The notes beneath the pieces were generated by a model. It was not told the origin of the DNA. It ran no database searches and worked only from the letters and a program-made list of their open reading frames with translations. Position numbers and translations under genes: made by a program. A DNA stretch of 64,000 bases, taken from Rubellicoccus peritrichatus. GTDB lineage: Bacteria > Verrucomicrobiota > Verrucomicrobiia > Opitutales > Cerasicoccaceae. Positions 55,701 through 64,000 of the stretch are shown here, piece by piece. The stretch lies in assembly GCF_033100135.1 (NCBI RefSeq), contig NZ_CP136920.1, forward strand, positions 3,281,001 through 3,345,000, read 5' to 3'. Every line of letters begins with the position of its first letter. Position 1 is the first letter of the stretch.

Positions 55701-57783
55701 AGATATTACACTTAGTGGAAATAATTCCACTGCGATTCGTGCGTCTTCTCAGGGAAACAATTCCAGCGGCCCAGTTCAAATCTACGTTAATGGTGCCATT
55801 TCTGCTAGTGGAGACAATAGCAGCGGGATCTACGCCAATAGCACAAGCTCAATCACTTCCTCAATTTTACTTGTGATTGAAGATGGAGGTTCTGTTTTGG
55901 TTGGAGAAAACGGAAATCATGCAATTGAGTTTTCGGGCGGTGATGATAATAACATTATAAACGCGGGGACAATCTCGAAACCCGACAGCGATTCATCAAC
56001 CGGATACGCCATCTACACTTCCGGCGGAGGAATGAATTTTTCCAACAGTGGGACTTTCATAGGTTCTGTTTTCATGGATTCTGAGGACGAAATTCACGAC
56101 AACTTCATTAAAAATGAAGACTCGGGAATCTTCATGTCCGGGGCTGAAGTATCTCTAGCGAATCTTGGAGAAGACTTTGGTTTTTTTGAAAACTTCGGAA
56201 CGTTCTCTCCCGGTGGACCGGGAGTTCTACAAACGACGACCTATATAGGTGGTGCTTTTTGGCAATATTCTACCGGCATCTTAGAGATCGATTTGAATGT
56301 CACTAGCGGCGAAGTCGATGTTTTCCAGACGGCTCAAAGCGATATTAACCTGCTTGGTACTGTTTCCGTATCTTTGCTGGAATCAACATCCATTCAGGAC
56401 GGCGCAACCGGTGTTGTTGAATTTATCAAAGCGGCCCAAGGTAATGTTGATAGCAGTATGCTAGAGGTGGAGAGCGGCGCCGTTATTGATTACTCCTTAA
56501 GCCAGGAAGATATCGGTTCTGAGATCACTATCGACGGTGTTACTTTCAACAGCTATACCGCAGTCGAACTGGGCTACACCGTTGATTTTACGGGTGGCCT
56601 GGACGAGATTGGCCATACGAACGGAGTTGGCTTTGGGAACTACTGGGCCGACATCATCGACTCTGTGAATCAAGACTCTGTTGAGGAGGGTGAAGCGGAA
56701 ACGGCTTTCGCGCCTCTCTCGCTGTCTTCGACAGATAGCGTTAGTTCGCTAAATACAACAAGCAGCGCAGTACTCACGGATGTTCAAAGTCTTATCCTGT
56801 CGGTATCGACCCAAGAGGCACTGCAAAGTCTCTATGATGGCTATGTCGTGGACGAAGCCGCAGTACCCGTGCTTTCCGGTATCCAGAGCATGCTGGACTT
56901 AATGGACACGATGCATAGTCGTCCGCAGTTGTCGATGGACCCGGATCACTTTCTTCGCTTGCGAGAGCGCACTACTTTACAGGCCATTGGCGGATACACA
57001 GATCGTGATAACACTGCAAACAATGGCGGTTATAATCAGAACAACTACGGCGTGACCGGGTCGATCCAGCAGGAGATCGGTAACGGTTTGTTTTATGAGT
57101 TCGGTGGCATCTTCGAGTCGGTGCAGATTTCTGGGAATAACTACTCCCAGGATGGCGAGCGTTATCAACTGGCTTTAGCCCTTAAGTACGAAGACGGTCC
57201 CTTGACTGTCTCGGGCACTGTGGGCGGAGGTTACTATGACTTGGACTATGACCGCAACTACTTCAGTGTCTCGGGCAACCAAAGTGCATCGGCAGATATT
57301 ACCGGTGGCTATATCGCGGCCGAGGCTCGCGTCTCCTACCTCATACAGCAGAATGGTTATTACCTCCGGCCGATTGGCGCGTTGACAGTAACACACAACA
57401 TGCAGGACGGATTTTCCGAAACGGGTTCAGGCCCGATCAACTGGAACGTTGATAGCATTGCTGAAACCGATGCCTTCGCCCGTTTCATGCTTGAACTAGG
57501 CGGTTCCTTCGAGATCAGTGGCCTGCCAACGCTTGCATTTGTTCGTCCGGGCCTAACCACCTACTTGACTAATCGTGACGTTGGTGTCGACGCCACTCTA
57601 AGTGGTTTAAGTACGAACTCCTTGTCCAGTAACTTCAAGGACGACCAGTTGTTTGGCGAGCTCACCCTGGGGATCGAAACTGATATAAACTCATCCCTGT
57701 CGGTTGCTTTAGAAGCTGACGGCGCTGTCTCCGCAAATGTTAACGCTATTGGCGGAACCTTCAGAGTCTCCTATGGATTTTGA
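52753..57783 (+). CDS. Type V autotransporter with Gly-rich passenger, copy 1
   Basis: 1,676 residues. An extended N-terminus leads to a signal helix (WMGFALCVWAGSIMLVQQASA), then two close cysteines (FTCETED, EICTGEIG). The passenger (about 60-1300) alternates beta-strand segments (SLDNTQITEST) with Gly-rich loops (GAGGNGGK, GGDSGDGGDGGS), consistent with a beta-solenoid adhesin. Residues about 1390-1676 are the autotransporter barrel, starting near RLRERTTLQAIGGY and ending FRVSYGF with the terminal Phe expected for barrel assembly. No catalytic motif is seen. A Shine-Dalgarno sequence supports the start. Its 3' half is nearly identical to the next gene. Confidence 0.92.
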   Translation: MSNYIIKSFIKVMRIVMGINVDKSNWMGFALCVWAGSIMLVQQASAFTCETEDSSSSFLEICTGEIGIVDFSDNVSSGEEEKTWRMDLVGPFTESSEQILSATFAIASPNASGTSNKDARDVNSTQLSIDGEGSSLTLDNDSSGTNLNIASVSVMTGHGHSGQTNDFGSEGKRGGNGGSIIGDFGLDVQDLAFTANNVETAFYAAAIANYGNTGGDADDTLGVNHATGGTGGQGGSITGNVILSLDNTQITESTMNELIVVDVEAGAGGNGGKATADGGGGDSGDGGDGGSIDGDVTVSIKDSNIDASVSDLGVSVNVASGAGGNGGKMSSAITGHTIEGGAGGNGGDISSSVSLSLDASTINLTNGGFDLVVAAGTGGDGGKVESGGDGELDPSGGGDGGSIEASPVLFLVSSSTVNLTNDGFSIRAEAGTGGQGGDGDNTLNAVVTGGKGGVGGSINFDSNTSLLIQSSSIGITLADGNTEPGISVVSQAGTGGRGGDGESSNGITLDGGDGAVGGSLSNQTLLQIESSSIEINISDATDASAIYVASQGGTGGKGGHVVNDDLATTTSRGGDGGLGGDASTAELVLGGSGDDTAALSIESGATDHAAIHVLSQGGAGGAGNFTNTFGSHKAGNGGDGRTAGIAALILNEGSDLNIVTTGDNAEAILIESIGGTGGQGGWAFQDGAGDAGDGGFAALPEVGLIGGEIRTEGEGSHGIRVYSAAGAGGMGAEYPDDRPYGGDSGNGGNGGNGWILVGYLESTTVETLGNNAVAVYIKSEGGAGGAGGSAHTQDYKGGNGGDGGDAGLIAVEFNSLDLNTAGESSVALYIASTGGAAGSAGQGHGLGRDGSTGLSGSASTVVGELYDSTISTTGKGAHGVVIQSTSNSGRHGGGGDRVEFYGSGEIEVLGDQAHGVVAQSMANVASFSDYVAIASSSGNTDYNSENVVVVLETDITTYGESSFGILAESISANSGTVFIDTSGDITLSGNNSTAIRASSQGNNSSGPVQIYVNGAISASGDNSSGIYANSTSSITSSILLVIEDGGSVLVGENGNHAIEFSGGDDNNIINAGTISKPDSDSSTGYAIYTSGGGMNFSNSGTFIGSVFMDSEDEIHDNFIKNEDSGIFMSGAEVSLANLGEDFGFFENFGTFSPGGPGVLQTTTYIGGAFWQYSTGILEIDLNVTSGEVDVFQTAQSDINLLGTVSVSLLESTSIQDGATGVVEFIKAAQGNVDSSMLEVESGAVIDYSLSQEDIGSEITIDGVTFNSYTAVELGYTVDFTGGLDEIGHTNGVGFGNYWADIIDSVNQDSVEEGEAETAFAPLSLSSTDSVSSLNTTSSAVLTDVQSLILSVSTQEALQSLYDGYVVDEAAVPVLSGIQSMLDLMDTMHSRPQLSMDPDHFLRLRERTTLQAIGGYTDRDNTANNGGYNQNNYGVTGSIQQEIGNGLFYEFGGIFESVQISGNNYSQDGERYQLALALKYEDGPLTVSGTVGGGYYDLDYDRNYFSVSGNQSASADITGGYIAAEARVSYLIQQNGYYLRPIGALTVTHNMQDGFSETGSGPINWNVDSIAETDAFARFMLELGGSFEISGLPTLAFVRPGLTTYLTNRDVGVDATLSGLSTNSLSSNFKDDQLFGELTLGIETDINSSLSVALEADGAVSANVNAIGGTFRVSYGF

Positions 57784-57893
57784 TCAGTCTTAGGTACTTG
57801 CTGGCTGAGTCCAGGCAGCACGGAAGCCCCGGCATGGAGGAAGAGTTGGGCGCAGTACTCGTTGGCTGGACGCTGGACGATCAGGTTGGGCTT
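56557..57893 (+). repeat. Homologous block shared with 61981-63317
   Basis: From the codons TAVELGYTVDFTGG onward, the two autotransporter genes are nearly identical through the stop codon and into the ABC ATPase end. Identity is patchy: an exact 140-bp block (57587-57726 = 63011-63150) and another near 56860-56953, separated by mostly third-position differences. Upstream passenger regions are clearly more diverged. Confidence 0.85.
57771..57893 (-). pseudogene. Orphan 3' fragment of the ABC ATPase gene
   Basis: On the minus strand these 123 bases encode 40 residues plus TAG, identical in protein sequence to the end of the intact ATPase at 63195 (KPNLIVQRPANEY to the C-terminus). Homology stops at the Lys codon, where the remnant has TAA upstream. 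All eight base differences from the intact copy are synonymous. It is not expressed as a protein in any obvious way. Confidence 0.88.
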
Positions 57894-58155
57894 TTATGGC
57901 TCATGTCCGCTGGCTTAAGACTCAAAGCAAACTAATAAACACATATTTATAGTTTCAATGTCTATTTGTTAAAGTATTTTTAATCAAAATCATCATGTTT
58001 AATTCATGTTACATTCATGTGATGCGCGTTATAATACTTCGCATCATGAAAGTTTTGATAATTGAGGACAATGGTCATTCACAGAAATAAGATTTTCTTG
58101 AAAATACAGAACTACACTACGCTTCAATTATACAATTCAAGTTGCAAAGTTAAAA
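57784..58155. other. Spacer between the tandem autotransporters
   Basis: 372 bp. The first 110 bp are the ATPase-gene remnant. The rest is AT-rich, with a TATAAT at 58030-58035, preceded by TTACAT 15 nt upstream, as a possible promoter. Eleven bases after the TATAAT is a 14-codon ORF resembling a response-regulator start (58046-58090). Confidence 0.55.
58046..58090 (+). pseudogene. Possible 5' remnant of a response-regulator gene
   Basis: ATG AAA GTT TTG... encodes MKVLIIEDNGHSQK then TAA. MKVLIIEDN is the standard start of receiver domains, with the acidic pair ED. It follows a TATAAT box closely. The match covers only nine residues, so chance cannot be excluded; a truncated regulator gene, or an expressed short leader, are the options. 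Confidence 0.35.
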
Positions 58156-61100
58156 ATGATAGGAAGCAAAATGAATGACTGTACCCCATTGATTAAAACA
58201 AAATGCTTTGCTCTAGGCATCGGTATTGAGAAAAACAGCAAGATGCGTTCTGCTATATTCTTCTGGGCCTGCAGCATTCTAATAGCTCAGCAAGCCTTAG
58301 CATTTACCTGTGAGACGGAAGACAGTGCATCAAGCTTTGTAGAAACCTGCACTGGCGAAATTGGTATCGTTAATGTGATCGATCATGTTGCTAGCGGCGA
58401 ACAGGAAAAGACCTGGCGGATGGATCTCGTGGGGCCGTTCACAGAGTCATCCGAGCAGATTCTCAGTGCGACTTTCGATATTGAATCGCCCAATGCATCG
58501 AGTACCAGCAACAAAGATGCTCGTGATGTGAATTCTACTGAATTATCCATTGAAGGCGGGAATTCATCACTTACGATTGATAATATTACATCCGAAGGTA
58601 ATCTGAATATCGCTTCAGTCAGCGCAACTACAGGGCATGGGCATTCCGGCCAAACGAACAATGGAAGTGAAGGAAAACGCGGGGGAAATGGTGGTAGCAT
58701 CATGGGAGATTTTGGACTGTTTGTCCAGGATTTAGCTTTTAAAGCCAGTAATGTGGGGACCGGTTTTTATGCAGGGGCGATTGCAAATCGTGGTAATACC
58801 GGTGGCGATGCAAAGGACCCTTTTGCTTTCAGTGATGCGAATGGCGGAGGTGGAGGCAAAGGCGGAAGCATCTCTGGTAATGTAATCCTGTCACTGGAGA
58901 ATACTGAAATCACTGAATCGACAATGAACGAATGGATTGTCGTTGATGTAATAGCTGGTCTCGGTGGAGATGGAGGAGATGCAAAGACAAAATCCGCTTC
59001 AGGTAGTTCTGGTGATGGTGGAGACGGAGGTAGTATCGATGGAGACGTTACGTTTTCGATTAAAAACAGTAACATTGATACCTCAGTTTCCGATCTTGGA
59101 GCTTCTATGAGCGTGGTAACGGGCGCTGGAGGTGACGGAGGCAAGATGTCTTCTAATATTACTGCCTTAACTATCGATGGAGGAACTGGAGGCGACGGAG
59201 GCTCGATTAGCTCATCGGTTTCAATGGCTATAGATACTTCGACTATTAATCTGGCCAATGGTGGGATTGATCTTGAGGTAGCAACTGGAGCTGGCGGTGA
59301 TGGCGGCCTGGTCGAGTCTGGCGGTGACGGTAAATTAAAAGCTCATGGCGGAGGAGATGGAGGTAATATCGACGCTCCTCAGGTTTCATTTTCAATTACC
59401 TCTTCGACAATAAATTTGACGAATGATGGTCTTTCAATCAAGACGGAAGCCGGCTCGGGCGGAGAAGGCGGAGATGCGAATAATAGTCTAGATGCGGTTG
59501 CTGACGCAGGTCATGGAGGAGCAGGCGGTTCGATAAGTGCTGATACTAATACATCTATGCTGATTCAATCCTCCTCGGTTGAAATCGCTCTATCAGGCAA
59601 TGCAGCTGCGCTCGGAATTTCGGTGGTGTCTCAAGGCGGTTCTGGCGGAAAAGGGGGAAACGCCCAAACAGTTAATGGGGCATCACCAAGCGGAGGTAAT
59701 GGTGGAGCAGGCGGTAGTGCAAATGCCACATCGCTATTGCAAATCGAATCCTCTTCGATAGAAGTTAATATGACTGATGGTGCTGCTTCTGCCATTTATG
59801 TTGCTTCTCAGGGCGGCTCTGGGGGGAAAGGTGGAAATGTTAAAAACTTCGATACTGATATTTTTTCTGATTCCACTGCTGGAGACGGTGGAGTTGGTGG
59901 TGATGCGGGCACAGCCGAATTCATACTGGGAACCGGTGATGATACTGTAGACTTATCCATTCAGTCTGATGCTCCTGATTTTGCGGCGATTCATGTGTTG
60001 GCGCAAGGCGGTGCGGGCGGTGACGGCAACAATGCAGATGCTTTTGGTGATTCAATCGCTGGGAATGGCGCAGACGGTGGCCTTGGCGGTATCGCCGCTC
60101 TCATCTTGCGTGAGGGTTCTAGCTTAAAGGTCGTGACTACTGGCGATAATGCGGCCGCGATATTGGTAGAAAGTATCGGCGGCATGGGTGGCGAAGGTGG
60201 ATGGGCTCGGAATAATCCGCCAGGTAGTGCGGGTGATGGTGGTTTAGCGACTTTACCCGAGGTGAGTTTAGTTGGCGGTGACATTCGAACCGAAGGTGAC
60301 GGATCACATGGCATTTGGGTTTACAGCGCAGGTGGCGCAGGTGGCCTTGGAGTCACAAACCATGATAATGTAAGCAATGGTGGAGATGGCGGTAATGGAG
60401 GTAGTGGCTGGATATTAGGCGGCAATCTTGAATTGACTAGTATTGAGACCCTCGGGAACGATGCGGTTGCGCTTGCTTTCAAGAGTGAGGGTGGTGCAGG
60501 CGGCAAAGGTGGGAACGGCGCGAGCGAAGATGAGGATGGCGGAGATGGTGGAGATGGTGGAGATGCTGGCATCATTGCAGTCGAAATGGAATCGCTTGAC
60601 CTTAAGACGACAGGAGAAAATTCAGTTGCCCTCTATATTGCAAGCACGGGAGGCGCCGCTGGCGCAGGTGGGAGCGGTCATGGTACTATAGGGCATGATG
60701 GCGTCCAAGGTGAGTCTGGATCCGGCAGTAGTGTTATTGGTGAACTCTACGATAGTAAAATTAGCACCACTGGAGCAGGAGCGCACGGAGTCGTGATACA
60801 AAGCACGAGCAATTCTGGCAACCGTGGTGGAAGCGGTAATCGAGTGGAGTTCTACGGTAGTGGAGAAATCGAGGTCTTCGGAGATCAAGCATCCGGTGTG
60901 GTGGCCCAGAGCATTGCAAATGTTGCTTCTTTTTCGGACTACGTGGCGGTTGCCAGTGGAGGCAGCACCTTTTCTGGCAGTGCTGAGAATGTGGTTGTCG
61001 TGCTTGAGAGCAATATCACGACTTATGGTGAATCCAGCTTCGGAATTCTCGCCGAAAGCAATTCAGCTATAAGCAGTAGCGGCGATTCTGGCACCGTTTT

Positions 61101-63207
61101 TATTGATACCTCGGGAGATATTACTCTCACGGGAAATAGCTCTACCGCGATCTATGGGGTTTCTAAGGCAAAAAATTCCAGTGGCCCTGTTCAAATCTAC
61201 GTCAATAGTGCTATTTCAGCTACTGGAGAAAATAGCAGAGGGATCTACGCCGAGAGCACAGGTTCAACCGCCACTTCCTCAATACTGCTTGTGATTGAAG
61301 ATGGAGGATCCGTTTCGGTTGGAGAGGGTGGAAATAACGTGATTGAATTCTTGGGCGGTGATGACAACAATATTATAAGCGCTGGAGTCATCGCGAAACC
61401 CGATAGTGATTCATCAACAGGATATGCCATTTATACTTCTGGCGGAGGAATGAATTTCTCCAACAGTGGGACCATCTCAGGATCCGTTTTCATGGATTCT
61501 GAAAACGATACTCACAACAATTTCATCAAAAACGAGGATTCCGGGATTTTCATGTCCGGAGAAGAATTATCGTTAGCAAATGTTGGGGAAGATTTTGGTT
61601 TTTTCGAAAACTACGGAACGTTCTCCCCGGGTGGACCCGGAACTCTGCAAACAACGACCTATACAGGTGGCACTTTTCGGCAATACTCCACCGGCGTCTT
61701 AGAGATTGACTTGAATATCGCTAGCGGCGAATCAGACATATTACAGATGGCTGAGACCGATCTTCAGTTATTTGGCAATGTTTCGGTATCTTTGATCGAA
61801 TCGACCTCTATCCAAGACGGCATAACTGGTGTTGTTGAGTTCATCAAAGTGGCCCCGGTCGGAAGTGAAGTTGATTCTAGTATGCTGGAGGTGGAGAACG
61901 GAGCGGTCATTGATTACTCTCTAAGCCAGCAAGACATTGCTAAGAATATCACTATCGACGGTACTCTCTATTTCAACTATACCGCAGTCGAACTGGGCTA
62001 CACCGTTGATTTTACGGGTGGTCTAGGCGAAATTGGCCATGTCAACGGAGTTCGTTTTGGGAACTACTGGGCCGATATCATCGACTCTGTCAACCAAGAC
62101 TCTGTCGAAGAGAGTGGTGCAGAAACGGCGTTCGCGCCCCTAGCATTGTCTTCGACAGATAGCGTCGCTTCGCTAAATACCATCAGCAGCGCAGGGCTGA
62201 ATGACATTCAAAGTCTTATCCTTTCGGTGTCGACCCAAGAGGCCCTGCAAAGCCTCTATGATGGCTATGTTGTAGACGAAGCCGCAGTACCCGTGCTTTC
62301 CGGTATCCAGAGCATGCTGGACTTAATGGACACGATGCATAGTCGTCCGCAGTTGTCGATGGACCCGGATCACTTTCTACGTTTGCGAGAGCGCACTACT
62401 TTACAGACCATTGGCGGATACACAGATCGAGATAACACTGCAAACAATGGTGGTTATAATCAAAACAACTACGGTGTGACCGGTTCAATACAGCAGGAGA
62501 TCGGTAACGGTTTGTTTTATGAGTTCGGTGGAATTTTCGAGTCGGTGCAGATTTCCGGTAACAACTACTCCCAGGATGGCGAGCGCTATCAACTGGCTTT
62601 GGCCCTCAAGTACGAAGACGGCCCTTTGACTGTGTCGGGCAACGTGGGCGGAGGTTACTATGACTTGGACTATGACCGCAATTACTTCAGTGTCTCGGGC
62701 AACCAAAGTGCATCGGCAAATATTACCGGTGGCTATATCGCTGCTGAAACTCGCGTCTCCTACCTCATTCAGCAGAATGGTTATTACCTCCGGCCGATTG
62801 GCGCGCTGACAGTAACACACAACATGCAAGACGGATTTACTGAAACAGGCTCTGGCCCGATCAACTGGAACGTTGATAGCATTGCTGAAACCGATGCTTT
62901 CGCCCGCTTCATGCTTGAACTGGGCGGTTCCTTCGAGATCAGCGGGCTGCCGACTCTCGCATTCATTCGTCCGGGTCTAACCACTTACCTTACGAATCGT
63001 GACGTGGGTATCGACGCCACTCTAAGTGGTTTAAGTACGAACTCCTTGTCCAGTAACTTCAAGGACGACCAGTTGTTTGGCGAGCTCACCCTGGGGATCG
63101 AAACTGATATAAACTCATCCCTGTCGGTTGCTTTAGAAGCTGACGGCGCTATCTCCGAAAACATCAACGCTATTGGCGGAACCTTCAGAGTCTCCTATGG
63201 ATTTTGA
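58156..63207 (+). CDS. Type V autotransporter with Gly-rich passenger, copy 2
   Basis: 1,683 residues, paralog of the preceding gene with the same order. An extended N-terminus leads to a signal helix (MRSAIFFWACSILIAQQALA), the two-cysteine start (FTCETED, ETCTGEIG), the Gly-rich repeat passenger (GAGGDGGK, GGDGGDGGDAG) and the barrel ending FRVSYGF. The barrel differs from copy 1 at only about ten residues, while the passenger has diverged. ATG 58156 lacks a Shine-Dalgarno sequence; Met6 (58171) or Met30 (58243) are alternative starts that keep the signal. The stop overlaps the convergent ATPase gene by 13 bp. The two copies may display variant surface ligands. Confidence 0.9.
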   Translation: MIGSKMNDCTPLIKTKCFALGIGIEKNSKMRSAIFFWACSILIAQQALAFTCETEDSASSFVETCTGEIGIVNVIDHVASGEQEKTWRMDLVGPFTESSEQILSATFDIESPNASSTSNKDARDVNSTELSIEGGNSSLTIDNITSEGNLNIASVSATTGHGHSGQTNNGSEGKRGGNGGSIMGDFGLFVQDLAFKASNVGTGFYAGAIANRGNTGGDAKDPFAFSDANGGGGGKGGSISGNVILSLENTEITESTMNEWIVVDVIAGLGGDGGDAKTKSASGSSGDGGDGGSIDGDVTFSIKNSNIDTSVSDLGASMSVVTGAGGDGGKMSSNITALTIDGGTGGDGGSISSSVSMAIDTSTINLANGGIDLEVATGAGGDGGLVESGGDGKLKAHGGGDGGNIDAPQVSFSITSSTINLTNDGLSIKTEAGSGGEGGDANNSLDAVADAGHGGAGGSISADTNTSMLIQSSSVEIALSGNAAALGISVVSQGGSGGKGGNAQTVNGASPSGGNGGAGGSANATSLLQIESSSIEVNMTDGAASAIYVASQGGSGGKGGNVKNFDTDIFSDSTAGDGGVGGDAGTAEFILGTGDDTVDLSIQSDAPDFAAIHVLAQGGAGGDGNNADAFGDSIAGNGADGGLGGIAALILREGSSLKVVTTGDNAAAILVESIGGMGGEGGWARNNPPGSAGDGGLATLPEVSLVGGDIRTEGDGSHGIWVYSAGGAGGLGVTNHDNVSNGGDGGNGGSGWILGGNLELTSIETLGNDAVALAFKSEGGAGGKGGNGASEDEDGGDGGDGGDAGIIAVEMESLDLKTTGENSVALYIASTGGAAGAGGSGHGTIGHDGVQGESGSGSSVIGELYDSKISTTGAGAHGVVIQSTSNSGNRGGSGNRVEFYGSGEIEVFGDQASGVVAQSIANVASFSDYVAVASGGSTFSGSAENVVVVLESNITTYGESSFGILAESNSAISSSGDSGTVFIDTSGDITLTGNSSTAIYGVSKAKNSSGPVQIYVNSAISATGENSRGIYAESTGSTATSSILLVIEDGGSVSVGEGGNNVIEFLGGDDNNIISAGVIAKPDSDSSTGYAIYTSGGGMNFSNSGTISGSVFMDSENDTHNNFIKNEDSGIFMSGEELSLANVGEDFGFFENYGTFSPGGPGTLQTTTYTGGTFRQYSTGVLEIDLNIASGESDILQMAETDLQLFGNVSVSLIESTSIQDGITGVVEFIKVAPVGSEVDSSMLEVENGAVIDYSLSQQDIAKNITIDGTLYFNYTAVELGYTVDFTGGLGEIGHVNGVRFGNYWADIIDSVNQDSVEESGAETAFAPLALSSTDSVASLNTISSAGLNDIQSLILSVSTQEALQSLYDGYVVDEAAVPVLSGIQSMLDLMDTMHSRPQLSMDPDHFLRLRERTTLQTIGGYTDRDNTANNGGYNQNNYGVTGSIQQEIGNGLFYEFGGIFESVQISGNNYSQDGERYQLALALKYEDGPLTVSGNVGGGYYDLDYDRNYFSVSGNQSASANITGGYIAAETRVSYLIQQNGYYLRPIGALTVTHNMQDGFTETGSGPINWNVDSIAETDAFARFMLELGGSFEISGLPTLAFIRPGLTTYLTNRDVGIDATLSGLSTNSLSSNFKDDQLFGELTLGIETDINSSLSVALEADGAISENINAIGGTFRVSYGF

Positions 63208-63971
63208 TCAGTCTTAGGTACTTGCTGGCTGAGTCCAGGCAGCACGGAAGCCCCGGCATGGAGGAAGAGTTGTGCGCAGTATTCGTTGGCTGGACGCTGA
63301 ACGATTAAGTTCGGTTTGCCGACTTGCTGTAGATTGCCTTTACGCATTACAGCAACACGATCGCCGAAGTTCATCGCATCACTTATGTCATGCGTGACAA
63401 GGATACAGGTCGTTTTAACTTCACGGAGAATGCCGCTAAGGTCCTTGCGAAGGCGTTCACGCAGGTAGGGATCGAGATTACTGAAAGGCTCATCCAGAAG
63501 AATCGCACTTGGCTTTGGGGCAAGGGCACGGGCAATGGCGACTCGCTGACGTTCTCCGCCGGACAATTCATGAGGATATCGCTTTTGAGCATCCGGCAGG
63601 CCGATGAGTTTCAACATGTCCTCGACGACAGACTTGCGCTCATTCCTGGATTTACGATGGAGGCCGTATGCGATATTCGCAGCAACATCCAGATGTGGAA
63701 AAAGAGCACCACCCTGGAAGACAAGGCCGATGCCTCGCTTTTCAGCAGGAACCCAGCTTACTTCACTTGCAACCTCCTTGTCTCCAATATGGATACTTCC
63801 GGCATCCGGTGCTTCCAGCCCAACGAGTAAACGCAGGAGAGTCGTTTTGCCACAACCACTTTCTCCAACCAATGCCATATGCTCACCTTCATCAATGGAC
63901 AAGCTCACCGCATTGACCGCGGCATGTTCGCCTCGGGCATAGCTTTTGGTGATTTGTTCCAGTCTGAGCAT
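63195..63971 (-). CDS. ABC transporter ATPase, PotA/FbpC-type
   Basis: 258 residues. Walker A GESGCGKTT, Q-loop LVFQGGALFPHL, signature LSGGERQRVAIARAL, Walker B AILLDEPFSNLD and H-loop LVTHD are intact, with the phrase PAEKRGIGLVFQ typical of polyamine/iron/thiosulfate importers. It lacks the C-terminal TOBE extension of full FbpC/PotA (about 350 aa). The gene starts 29 bp from the window edge, so permease and binding-protein partners are probably outside. Its 3' end overlaps the autotransporter stop by 13 bp. A copy of its last 40 codons is stranded at 57771-57893. Confidence 0.92.
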   Translation of the reverse strand: MLRLEQITKSYARGEHAAVNAVSLSIDEGEHMALVGESGCGKTTLLRLLVGLEAPDAGSIHIGDKEVASEVSWVPAEKRGIGLVFQGGALFPHLDVAANIAYGLHRKSRNERKSVVEDMLKLIGLPDAQKRYPHELSGGERQRVAIARALAPKPSAILLDEPFSNLDPYLRERLRKDLSGILREVKTTCILVTHDISDAMNFGDRVAVMRKGNLQQVGKPNLIVQRPANEYCAQLFLHAGASVLPGLSQQVPKTDQNP

Positions 63972-64000
63972 TGGTTTTCTTGTTTCTAATGGTTCGTTTG

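Overview
The window reads as a chromosomal segment of a Verrucomicrobiota bacterium, probably an Opitutae/Coraliomargarita-like marine lineage. This is an inference from content: an exosortase-EpsI fusion, a Trp-rich verrucomicrobial-type C-terminal module, tandem Gfo/Idh/MocA plus DUF1080 genes, a GntR-LacI hybrid regulator, a pseudopilin-like secreted protein and very large secreted proteins. No rRNA, integrase, transposase or CRISPR array was seen. Housekeeping genes (queG end, htpG, ffh, metY, tRNA-Pro) are interleaved with accessory loci.

Layout. 1-4.5 kb: the 3' end of queG, then a leftward cluster of two small Roadblock/LC7-like proteins, a receiver-AAA protein whose phosphoacceptor and Walker residues look degenerate, and an ammonium transporter with an unusual Ala/Pro/Glu-rich N-terminus. 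4.9-8.8 kb: a tripartite hybrid histidine kinase with a periplasmic propeller sensor. 8.9-10.3 kb: divergent from the kinase, a 40-residue peptide gene followed by a stand-alone YcaO-domain gene and a terminator, a candidate minimal RiPP (modified peptide) locus. 10.4-15 kb: EVE-domain protein, Asp/Asn beta-hydroxylase-like protein, exosortase-EpsI fusion, O-methyltransferase.

15-19.8 kb: a leftward sugar ABC operon (ATPase, permease, and a second permease fused to its own substrate-binding protein). 20-26.7 kb: a 2,213-residue secreted parallel beta-helix protein, followed by a GntR-LacI regulator and tRNA-Pro(UGG). 29.4-36.6 kb: metY, an AraC regulator, and divergent from it a four-gene operon (MFS symporter, Tat-exported oxidoreductase, second oxidoreductase, DUF1080 protein) that fits 3-keto-glycoside catabolism. 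36.7-42.6 kb: htpG, a pseudopilin and a GH38 alpha-mannosidase. 42.6-50.7 kb: a 1,928-residue secreted propeller/5'-nucleotidase protein, a methyltransferase and a secreted protein sharing its C-terminal module. 50.9-52.3 kb: ffh.

52.7-64 kb: two tandem paralogous type V autotransporters with Gly-rich passengers, followed by a convergent ABC ATPase. The spacer between the autotransporters keeps the last 40 codons of that ATPase gene. These differ from the intact gene only by synonymous changes, which shows how the locus was built. The strongest candidates for something undescribed are the YcaO/40-aa locus, the Roadblock plus pseudo-receiver/pseudo-AAA cluster, and the permease-binding-protein fusion.
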